64,000 nt of DNA from Rutstroemia sp. NJR-2017a BVV2 (lineage: Eukaryota; Ascomycota; Leotiomycetes; Helotiales; Rutstroemiaceae): assembly GCA_002946415.1 (NCBI GenBank), contig NJPS01000010.1, forward strand, positions 1,536,804 through 1,600,803, given 5' to 3'. The notes below the pieces were generated by a model. It had not been told where the DNA came from and ran no database searches. It saw nothing but the letters and a program-made list of their open reading frames with translations. The position numbers were made by a program, and so were the translations under genes. Shown one piece after another: positions 55,959 through 64,000 of the stretch. Each line of letters begins with the position of its first letter. Position 1 is the stretch's first letter.

Positions 55959-57293
55959 AGCTTATGGGAGCAGTACATACTGTAAACTTATTCTGGATAA
56001 GTATCCTATTACTTTGGTGCGTTTTATATTTTGCTTGAGATACCCATTGTACCTTCGTGGAGTTAGAACTTCTTCATTTCTTTTCATATTGTCTATTAAA
56101 GATGGATAGGTTACTTGTGAATAATCACTTGTATATCATTATTGGTGAATCATTATTTGTGAAGGTCTCGACGTGGTTAGTCACTCGTCCCGTCTCAGGC
56201 TTGCAATTCTCTATCCCCTTATGATTTTACTTTTGATAGATCGTCTGCCCTAATCGTCGGCATTCTAGGAAGCAGACGCGAAGGCCGACGCTTGACCCCT
56301 TCTACATTACATGACATTCTCCACTCTGCTGCTTACTATTTATATGTGGCTGTGATGATTGGCTTCAGTCAGATACAAGTGAATTTGGATTCTCCAATTA
56401 TTGCCTGGTCTTCTCCATTTCTAACTTCCCGGTCACGCACTCAGTTCTCTCTCGGCTCTGCATCGGGCCGTTTCCAACATCTCACACCATTCAGGCTCCA
56501 GCCAGCCGACATCACCCCTTTGCTCCGAACATCTGCACAGTGTACTAGTTGGTACACCTCCGAACCTTGGCATGCACTAAAGTGGAGGGCAATGGGGCTC
56601 AGATTGTATGGTGAATTTGGGTTTGACTATTCCCTATCGAAGTGGGAGAGAAGGGCCGCGTTATATGCCTACATCTCTTGTAACAACCACCTGGCCGGAT
56701 GTCTCACGTGGAAGATACCGTACGACTGAACCTCTCCTGTAGTACTGGATGAACATTTATCCATACAATACTCGAACCACCAACGCTCGAAGTACAAAGA
56801 GATGGGCTCCTCCTGTAGCTTCAGATTAGCACAAAATGATAGTCGGCGACCTTGGAGTCACCTCCATTCGCTCAAATGCATTTATCCCGGCCATCTCTTT
56901 TCGCTTATATACCTTCACTACAGTCAAGCGTTTCATGGAAACAGTGAATCTCATGATTGATATTGTGAGCCAACAATATGCGTAGATTAGATTTGAGTGA
57001 ATGCATTTATCTCCTCTAGGTCAAGGGGGCTGGTCCATCCAGTTGTTGAATAAAAGTCTCTGAATCCCCATCTTCTACCATTTCTCAGCCAACCTTTTCT
57101 ATCGTTGAACGTAAACCTTCGAGAAATTTTACCTTCTTCTACTCTTTGACCTTCGTTAGAACAACTTGCCAACTTCCATTAGACGAGTACTTAGCAACTG
57201 TTGAGAGCAGCTACCACCATTTCAGTCCAGACATCTTCATACGAACGACAACTACAATACCAAGTGTTTTATAACCATTTAATTGCCGCGAAT
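55959..57293. other. Intergenic; one long unassigned frame
   Basis: About 1.3 kb. Near 56108-56162 there is a cluster of related words (acttgtgaataatcacttg, ttggtgaatcattatttgtg). A 145-codon plus-strand frame (56292-56729) has no recognisable motif and no clear promoter context. The last 200 bases are pyrimidine-rich, fitting the leader of the coiled-coil gene. Confidence 0.35.
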
Positions 57294-59081
57294 ATGTCTT
57301 CCCCAGCACCTTTCGGCGGCGACCATGTCGGAACGTCGTCTAAACCAACTTTCGTGTCTACTTCTTTCACATCTAGCACTACCTCCTTTACATCTAGTCA
57401 CCCCTCCTTCTTCTCTTCTACTTCATCCTCTTCTACTCCATCTTCCTCTAACAACGAAAGCAACAAACCCGTTTCTAAAAAACGCAGAATCGACGAAGTC
57501 GATGACACAACGGAGTCGGCAAATAAACGCTCCAACACATCAACCATATCTTCCACTCGCATTCCATATCCTGGCGCTCCTCGAGCCCCCAGCGAAAAAT
57601 CTTCCAATCTCTCCACCACTATTGATTCTCAAGAAAAGGAGCATGAGAGGGCAGTCTCTCATATCAAATACCTTTCGGACCGACTAGCTGAGCAACAGAA
57701 ACTTTCGCAAACCCTCGTTAAAGAAAAGGAGTCTCTCACGAGAGAATTACAAAAGAAAGACCAACAGCGCACAGATGCTGTCAGAGTGCACAAGAAGATG
57801 CTCATAGACTTGGATCGGCGACGCCGTCAGGAGCTAGCCGACAAGATTAAAGAAATCGAGGAGCGACACGCCCGCGAAATCACCCGCAGGAACGAGGAGT
57901 TGGCCCAAAAACTTCTGGAGAAAGAAGACCAACACAAACTCGAACTCACAGCTCAAGCGAAGCAATTCTACGAGGCCCTGCAAGAGCAGAGTGCCGGACA
58001 TAAAGAAATTGTCGCAGCAAAAGAGCGCGAACATGCCACCACCATTCAAAGCCTATCCGACGCCCACCAAACTGAACTTCAGTATGCTGCACGCGTAGAT
58101 AGCGGCCTACGTGAGCAAGTAGCGTTTCTCGAAAGTGAAGTTACTGGTTACCAAGAGGCAATCATATACTCGGACGAATTACGATCTGAGATGAAAGCCG
58201 AACTGGAGAGAGAGATTGAGGATCGCGAGGTCTATCTCGATCTGAATACTGCTGCATTGAAGAGGAAGGTCGCAAATCTGCAGGATATTGTGGATATGCA
58301 GGGGGAGGTTATTAGCGGAGGACGACCCCCCTACGAGACGATAGAGGTCTCGGAGGATGATGGAGATTGGGAGGAGACGCAAGAGGTCGAAAATATCGGC
58401 CCGGTCAATAGGAAGTGGAAGGGAAAGGGAAGGGACATGGGTCCGACAGCTTTTGACGTCTCGATCCCTTCGCCGGGTGAGAGTTCGCACGCGGGCACAC
58501 GGTTTGCTGCAGAGGAATACGGTGCGGAGAGATATTACAGGAACATGCATAGACATGTACACCCCGATCTATCGAGAGTCGATGATCGACAACCTTTTAG
58601 CATCCTAGAATCACCCCATGAGGAGCACGAATACCTCTCGGTGGCTGTACCACCAGGAGAAGAATATTACACTCACGCACCAAGTGCATCTTACTACGCA
58701 GACACCACTTATCACCACCACTACCACCACCACCACACATATTACCAACCCCGCGTTAACAACCAACAAGGTTTCATAGTCGAGAACGAAAATTCTCGAC
58801 CCAGGGCACGATCAGAAGAGTCGTCGTCCCTCACTAACGAAATCCACCAACCGAATATTCGGTTCGATCCTGCTCGAAAGGGGTACCGCGTTACCGTCAC
58901 TCCTGATCGTGGGGAAGGGTCTTCGGGCTACGGAGATCATACCATCTCGAATCATGGATTAATTTTGGAGGATCAACAATGGGGAGGGGATGAGGGTGCG
59001 GGGAGGGTGGTTATTGATTTGGATACGGAGGAGGATACGGATGAGGATGGGGATGGGAAGGAGGATAGAGATGAGGTTTAG
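57294..59081 (+). CDS. Coiled-coil nuclear-type protein with SUMO-interaction-like motifs
   Basis: Single-exon protein of 595 aa, family not recognised. A Ser/Thr-rich disordered N-terminus carries a nuclear localisation-like SKKRRIDEVDD (about residue 64). Residues about 140-360 are a long coiled coil rich in Glu, Lys, Arg and Gln (RAVSHIKYLSDRLAEQQKLS, RRRRQELADKIKEIEERHAR). The C-terminal part is disordered with a His/Tyr tract (YHHHYHHHHTYY). Two hydrophobic cores next to acids, TIEVSEDDGD and RVVIDLDTEEDTDED, look like SUMO-interacting motifs. I start at the Met 31 codons into the open frame (MSSPAPFGGDHVG). The stop is a TAG followed by a further 64 sense codons in the same frame. Confidence 0.75.
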   Translation: MSSPAPFGGDHVGTSSKPTFVSTSFTSSTTSFTSSHPSFFSSTSSSSTPSSSNNESNKPVSKKRRIDEVDDTTESANKRSNTSTISSTRIPYPGAPRAPSEKSSNLSTTIDSQEKEHERAVSHIKYLSDRLAEQQKLSQTLVKEKESLTRELQKKDQQRTDAVRVHKKMLIDLDRRRRQELADKIKEIEERHAREITRRNEELAQKLLEKEDQHKLELTAQAKQFYEALQEQSAGHKEIVAAKEREHATTIQSLSDAHQTELQYAARVDSGLREQVAFLESEVTGYQEAIIYSDELRSEMKAELEREIEDREVYLDLNTAALKRKVANLQDIVDMQGEVISGGRPPYETIEVSEDDGDWEETQEVENIGPVNRKWKGKGRDMGPTAFDVSIPSPGESSHAGTRFAAEEYGAERYYRNMHRHVHPDLSRVDDRQPFSILESPHEEHEYLSVAVPPGEEYYTHAPSASYYADTTYHHHYHHHHTYYQPRVNNQQGFIVENENSRPRARSEESSSLTNEIHQPNIRFDPARKGYRVTVTPDRGEGSSGYGDHTISNHGLILEDQQWGGDEGAGRVVIDLDTEEDTDEDGDGKEDRDEV

Positions 59082-59276
59082 GGAGAGGATGGGGCTGGGG
59101 CTGGGGAGGGAAACGACACTGAGCATACTGAATATACAGAGCTCTGTGACTGCGAGACAAGTGATCTACACTGGTCTGGGACGGAGGAAGGAAACGGCAC
59201 TGAATATACAGAGCCGTGTGGTTGCGAGACCAGTGATTCTACACTAACCGGGGAGGTGGCGACCCGCGGATCCTGA
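59082..59276 (+). other. Open, repeat-containing extension after the UAG stop
   Basis: Directly behind the TAG at 59079-59081 the same frame remains open for 64 codons to a TGA. It reads on with the same acidic composition (GEDGAGAGEGNDTEHTEYTE) and contains two tandem copies of a motif, TEYTELCDCETSD and TEYTEPCGCETSD. This suggests either stop-codon readthrough, a recent nonsense mutation that shortened the protein, or a sequence error. Confidence 0.5.
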
Positions 59277-61090
59277 CTACAAACCTTCGTCGCCCAGGAG
59301 CAAAAACAATAGATCCGACGGTAACGGATCGTCGAGCAAAGCAGTCCAGTTCTGACGCAACCGCCATTCTGACCGACCAGCCTGAAGGGGAAGGAGGGAG
59401 CAGCTATCGTGATGAGCATTATGGGTGTTAGGGGAGGTGTTGATGGGTGGATGGGGGGAAAAACAGATTTCTATTATCACAGTCTGATGCGGCATTGGGT
59501 CGGAATGGGAACAATGAAAATCTGCCAGTTATTTGGGGCCGGCTGGAGGTGACGGAAGGACATATCCGAAGAGGAACGGACACTTGGTGAATCCATCGAC
59601 AAGAGGGACGAGAGACACCAAACTGAATCGACTTGATATGAGGAGGCGGCAACACTCTGGTGAATCATGAAAAGGGCAAGAATGCGGTGAATGGTACTGG
59701 GAGACGTCCCGGTATCTTCACTTCGTTCTTGCACCGGTAAATGACACTAGGAGACGTCCTGGTATCTTTTACCTCATGTTCTTGCACCCTTGCTCATGTT
59801 TGTTAACTCTTCATTTCTTACTCAGGCCCTGGTGGCCGTGAGAGGTATTCGCGAGGAGTTGTTAAGATTCATAGTTTGATGTTATGGTTGCGACGATATT
59901 TCCATTGAGACAGACTACTGTTGACTATTTAAAGAAGTAAAGTTCTTGTCGCATCGATCATTGAGTCTTGTCTCTTGGGTGAAAGACCATTTTCGAAATA
60001 TTATTAATTGACAGCACTTGTGTTCCGCCAGTCAGCCCGAGCAGACATTGTTTGGTCTGGTAGCTTGGGGTTACACGGTACTTCTACAACTCTTTCACAA
60101 ACGAGCCTATCCCGCTTTTGCAACGAAAATCCGACATTGAGGGGACCCAATAGCCGCACGGTGTATATCTACGAAAGGAGATTCCTCCCAGTCTCACTGA
60201 GCTTGATATAAATATCTGAAGCACCTTTTCATCCCACCCAAAAGATCATCGCGCGATTATCCAGCTTAATCTAGCCAAAACCCGAAGAGAAATCATAGGA
60301 AGTGACATATAATTCATTATTCATTAAGTATTAGAAAATACAAAGCTATTATCATTCGTAACCCATGAGTCGTGATACAAACAAAAGAGAGGAGATTAAT
60401 AATCCTCGTCCACGCTTTCCTTTACTTTCATTCCTCGCTCGTCGTTACTTGTCGGTTATCCTTAGTCGTTTGAAGCACATCCATTCGTCCTGGGTAGGTA
60501 TGCAGTATGGTTCGATGTCCATAACCCGCAAGGTCGTTCATTCATAATCGTGATGTGATGTCGTACCGAGATCGTAGAAACTCTTTTCCTTCATGCGCTG
60601 CGATCCAGATAGATTTTAATAATGAGCACTAAGCCAACGCAACAGAAACACTCAAAATCATATCCTAAGTGCCCGTAGTCCAGGTTGTGAACTGCTCCCA
60701 GATGAATGCGTCCTACTTGTGGATTCTCATGCTCTGTTGATGAGTACTCCAGACATAAAACTAGGCATATGGTTCCCCGTGTCCTATGGACACTATGTCT
60801 GTCGTCGGGGCGTTTGCTAAGTTCTAATAACTGAGAACTTGGTAGGATATTGTGCGATGAAAGCCTAAACATTGCATCGGAACTGGGGTGCGGCTAAAGG
60901 TCCATGCTTGTGGACAGCACCGGACCGCGCGACTAATGCTAGTCGACTAGACAGTGTTATCGCAATCGATCATTTATGGTGAGCGCGTCAATAGTAGTCG
61001 TTAAATAGCTTGCAGCCCATGAACCTCGATTTCCGACGACATAGCTCCATCCACCAGTCCCATTGATCTACTTCCATTTGAAGCAGACAA
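59277..61090. other. Intergenic, nothing recognised apart from a short repeat
   Basis: About 1.8 kb. It holds a 50-bp direct repeat at 59691-59790. Short frames at 60008-60872 have no motif. No RNA gene was seen. Confidence 0.4.
59691..59790. repeat. Two tandem copies of a 50-bp sequence
   Basis: Copies start atggtactgggagacgtccc (59691) and atgacactaggagacgtcct (59741), each ending in gttcttgcacc plus three bases. About four fifths of positions agree. Confidence 0.8.
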
Positions 61091-62482
61091 TCAGCCATAA
61101 ACGTTAGAGACGCAACGTCCGCCACGGCTATTGAAGTGTTCAGCGAAAGTCGAAAGCGGTTTTGGTGATAGTCTTGGACTCCATTTCCGTCGGTACAATG
61201 AGTCGTCGCTTCCCTGACTGCTGGACATCGATGGACGCCTTAATGGGAACCGATTGTTTCCTTTGTCATACCTCTTTGATAGAATCGACTCTTCATATAT
61301 CGTATATAAAGCTTCGATCCAGTTGTCAAGGACGGCTTCAGTATCTGTCACGTGCCTATCACGCTGATAGTCTTCTCGCAGCTGTTCCCTCACAGATTCA
61401 TATGCTTCAATCATCAACAGAATCTGTAGACCTGAAAGCTTCTTGTCGTTTAGATCTTGCCGATGTAAGGCCGTTCTCAGCTTGCTAGTAAGTAGATCGG
61501 AGCAAATCTGGAGGCCAACGTCTTGCTCGACCGGGGAGGACTCTTCCAATATCTTGTTCGGCCTGGGTAAATCGCCGGTACCGGCATCGAATGGATTGTT
61601 TTTAAGTTCGTCTTGATATAAAGAGTGACGCGGTGATGTCCCTCCATCCGAACCGACGAGAGTTTCGCAATCCGAAGCCGAAAACGGTGATACGGAATGA
61701 CTTTTGCAAAGATCTCGAAGGCTTTCTTGAGATTTGATCTTTCGTAGACTTTTTCTAACCGGGCGAAGAGGTTTGTGAGGTATATCCAGATCGAGTTGTG
61801 GAGCGATGGAACGTCGTGGTGGGAGGAGACATCGATAACCGGCAGCTATTGATTCTGACGGGTCCGATTTATGCTCCTGTGCCTTGCGTTCCAATTGGCC
61901 GATTGCGAAGACAGGGGTTTTAGCTCTTCGCCAGAACTTGGTGTCGGTGGGATCCATGGTGTCGCATGAATAAGGGTCCGATGAATATACGCTGAGGGAA
62001 GAGTCTGAAGGAATGCGACAGAGTGAGGTTTTGGTGCGAAGGTTCAAGTCGATTGAAATTTGGACCGGAGTAGGAGGAGGAGGAGGAAGAGCAGGTGCAA
62101 GAAGAGTAGAATAAAGATGAGGTTGGGATTTAGTCTTTGGTGTCGGTCGCAATTGCTGAAGTAACAAGTTTTCCTCCTTTCTCTCGTCAATGTCTCCACC
62201 CAAATTCGCTACGTCATCAGCAACATCTAGACCGAGATTTTCTAGACTTTCTTCGCGCGCGTCTTCTGGTATCAACGTCAAGCAAGATTGAGCTCTGAAG
62301 TCACTCAAAATTCCAGGAAATTCCCATGGAGGATTTGGATCCTTGAGTAAATCATCGCAATGATGAATGGCCTGTTTGCGAGTCCGAGTTTTTGTCTTGG
62401 TAAGTCTTGCTAGATTGTTGGTGAAGAAATATATGAAGAACGACATCATGGCTGGCTGGCTGTTTGGTCTGCAATGCAACAA
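61091..62482 (-). CDS. Uncharacterised fungal protein, about 452-463 aa
   Basis: Single-exon gene. The open frame starts at 62482; the Met pair at residues 12-13 (MMSFFIYFFTNNLARL) may be the true start. No family is recognised. Residues 130-300 are disordered and Ser/Pro-rich with many basic patches (LRPVRKSLRKIKSQESLRDL). A conserved-looking helical part follows (VGLQICSDLLTSKLRTALHR, SGLQILLMIEAYESVREQLR, VLDNWIEALYTIYEES), typical of a folded C-terminal domain, then a Ser/Arg tail. No membrane anchor is certain; the N-terminus has one short hydrophobic stretch. Composition suggests a regulatory or scaffold protein. Confidence 0.7.
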   Translation of the reverse strand: MLHCRPNSQPAMMSFFIYFFTNNLARLTKTKTRTRKQAIHHCDDLLKDPNPPWEFPGILSDFRAQSCLTLIPEDAREESLENLGLDVADDVANLGGDIDERKEENLLLQQLRPTPKTKSQPHLYSTLLAPALPPPPPTPVQISIDLNLRTKTSLCRIPSDSSLSVYSSDPYSCDTMDPTDTKFWRRAKTPVFAIGQLERKAQEHKSDPSESIAAGYRCLLPPRRSIAPQLDLDIPHKPLRPVRKSLRKIKSQESLRDLCKSHSVSPFSASDCETLVGSDGGTSPRHSLYQDELKNNPFDAGTGDLPRPNKILEESSPVEQDVGLQICSDLLTSKLRTALHRQDLNDKKLSGLQILLMIEAYESVREQLREDYQRDRHVTDTEAVLDNWIEALYTIYEESILSKRYDKGNNRFPLRRPSMSSSQGSDDSLYRRKWSPRLSPKPLSTFAEHFNSRGGRCVSNVYG

Positions 62483-63840
62483 TTCGCGAACTCTGCGTAC
62501 TTGGTACGCAACGAAACTTCGAGAAAAAGTCTAATTGATTAAGGGTCGACTTCCTTGATTGATATGAGGGCTAGTAATCTCTTCACCCGTGTTTTGCTGA
62601 CCATAGAGCTGAAAGAGAGATACGGTCAGACGATATAACATTCGTCAGATTTTACAACTTCGACGGCATGTATTGAGAAGGCTGGCTATGGCGCAACCTA
62701 TCTCCTGTGTAAGAAGTCGTGCATCAATTGCATGTTTGCTTTTCATCGCCCGCCTCGCACCGCCTCTCACTGCTGACCAACATTGATGATCTGCAAGATA
62801 ATCTCATTCTGATGTTGTTTCTTAGAAGTTCCCTTGGCGGCAGCAAAGGCACGAAAACTTGGGCTTTCATGGCTGAAGTGTGCATGGTTCATCGTGCCTT
62901 CTCTGCTACCCCTCTTTTTATGTTTTGGGACATCCAAATGCAATGTCTGGCTCAATGGATCGAGTAACCAAGGGCTTTGTAATTCGTCTTCCTGCCATCG
63001 AGATTTTCTGAATTCGTTGCGAGGCTGGAGAACCTTAAGGGCAAAAGGCGGGGGCGGGGAAGTCCCTGTGTACAGGAAGTGGTACCACCAAACTTAGCGA
63101 GACGCAACTTCTACCCTTCAGAATCCTTTTCCGCTCACATCTGCAGCAACGGCAGGATTCGGTTGGGGAAGAAGCCTCAATGTCTTCGGTAATGCGCCAC
63201 CTTCAAGCCTATCAAATAGGCACGGTACGTAGTCTGCATACAACAGCAAGAGAAATCTCAGTGTGTTGGATAGCATACGCTGCAGTCCTTACGACCTTAT
63301 TCAAATCGTCTACGATGTCGCCGGGCAACCGATCATGTCCCAAAAAGAGAACGCCATGGAGCTCTGGTGTTTGCTTCATGCGAAAGCTCGGCGGGTATCT
63401 CTTCATCATGGAATATCCAAATCTCACCACCTGGACAGTGTCTACGCCGCTTACTCGGGATTGTCCTAAGGCTGATGAAAGACATCGTTCCACTCAGCCA
63501 GTTGCTCGACGTGCCTCATGATAGGGCTTTGCTTATCTTACGCGTGTCTGATCATAGATTGTCAGACTGAGTGTCATACCACTCGTTTCAGCTTCATACA
63601 TACGCCTCGATGGTATCCATGGAAGAACTTCGTCTGAATTGAATGCTTTTACTGGTCAGTCAGTCAACTGATTCTCCAAGTTCATTGCTACCACGGATCT
63701 GCGTTATTCGATCGTCTCGTGCTGGTTGGCCTTGATTGTCCTAGAAAGACTCCAAGTCGGTCGTATCGACGGCTTGCGTTGATTACCTGAGCAGGTTGAT
63801 GGGTTGCATCCAACACGGCGGAATGTTACTATTATCACTT
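62483..63840. other. Intergenic or partial relics
   Basis: No supported gene. At 63180-63530 all three plus frames and one minus frame are open for 60-110 codons with fragments such as KENAMELWCLLHAKARR in one plus frame, which may be a decayed gene. I could not identify a family. The remainder shows nothing. Confidence 0.35.
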
Positions 63841-63841
<1 letters not shown>

Positions 63842-63880
<39 letters not shown>

Positions 63881-63896
63881 GGTTGGGGGGGGGGGG
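63842..63896. repeat. Poly-G tract
   Basis: An uninterrupted run of about 38 G, then TGGTT, then about 12 more G. Runs this long are rare in fungal genomes. It could form G-quadruplexes on the plus strand, and its exact length is likely to be unreliable in any assembly. Confidence 0.85.
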
Positions 63897-64000
63897 AGTG
63901 GGTGTGACGCCTATAGAGTATCCTTTTATTGTGACTGTAATAAGAAAAAACAATACATATCATAGTCTTATCATTGATATTTTGCTGGTAATGGGAGTTG

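Noticed and set aside
56292..56729. 145-codon plus-strand frame
   Set aside because: Open but no recognisable domain; composition is compatible with chance in a 1.3-kb gap.

Overview
This 64 kb window is eukaryotic nuclear DNA from a filamentous ascomycete (Pezizomycotina). The protein set, the short GT-AG introns (mostly 48-70 nt) with CTAAC-type branch sites, and a tandem pair of Clr5-domain genes suggest a leotiomycete/Helotiales-like genome. That placement is inference from gene content and was not tested by any search. I rebuilt gene models from reading frames plus splice sites, and exon phases were checked by length arithmetic for every multi-exon gene listed.

Layout. 0-3.8 kb: a gene graveyard with a decayed protein kinase-ankyrin gene on the minus strand and a second kinase-like relic on the plus strand. 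4.4-10.7 kb: a Baeyer-Villiger-type monooxygenase, an unknown gene, a small inverted-repeat transposon (MITE), an MFS sugar transporter and a tiny secreted peptide. 12.2-19.4 kb: a housekeeping block with the eisosome protein Pil1, the NatC subunit Naa38 and the nucleotide-excision endonuclease Rad2/XPG, the last two sharing a divergent promoter. 19.5-23.4 kb: a second copy of the MITE, a sedolisin tripeptidyl peptidase and a dead alpha/beta hydrolase. 25-31 kb: a four-segment membrane protein, a UPC2-like Zn2Cys6 regulator and an RTA1-type lipid transporter. 32-37 kb: a six-exon GH92 alpha-mannosidase and a small secreted protein.

37.5-44.0 kb is a tandem segmental duplication of about 3.25 kb. 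It carries two paralogous Clr5-domain genes, and its right-hand copy runs into the 3' end of a cytochrome P450 (44.0-45.8 kb). 46-59 kb returns to core functions: glucose-6-phosphate 1-epimerase, the telomere/replication-timing protein Rif1 (1996 aa) divergent from a DUF7726-type gene, and a nuclear-looking coiled-coil protein whose frame stays open with internally repeated protein-like sequence beyond its stop codon. 61-62.5 kb holds an uncharacterised protein, and a run of 38 G lies near the right edge.

The strongest candidates for something undescribed are: (1) a MITE family seen here in two copies, each with matching terminal inverted repeats and its own perfect 5-bp target-site duplication; (2) the Clr5 tandem pair, in which the last 22 codons and the 3' flank are almost identical at DNA level while the rest of the proteins has diverged strongly; and (3) the in-frame, repeat-containing 64-codon extension behind a UAG stop. 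No secondary-metabolite cluster, CRISPR array, rRNA or tRNA was recognised.
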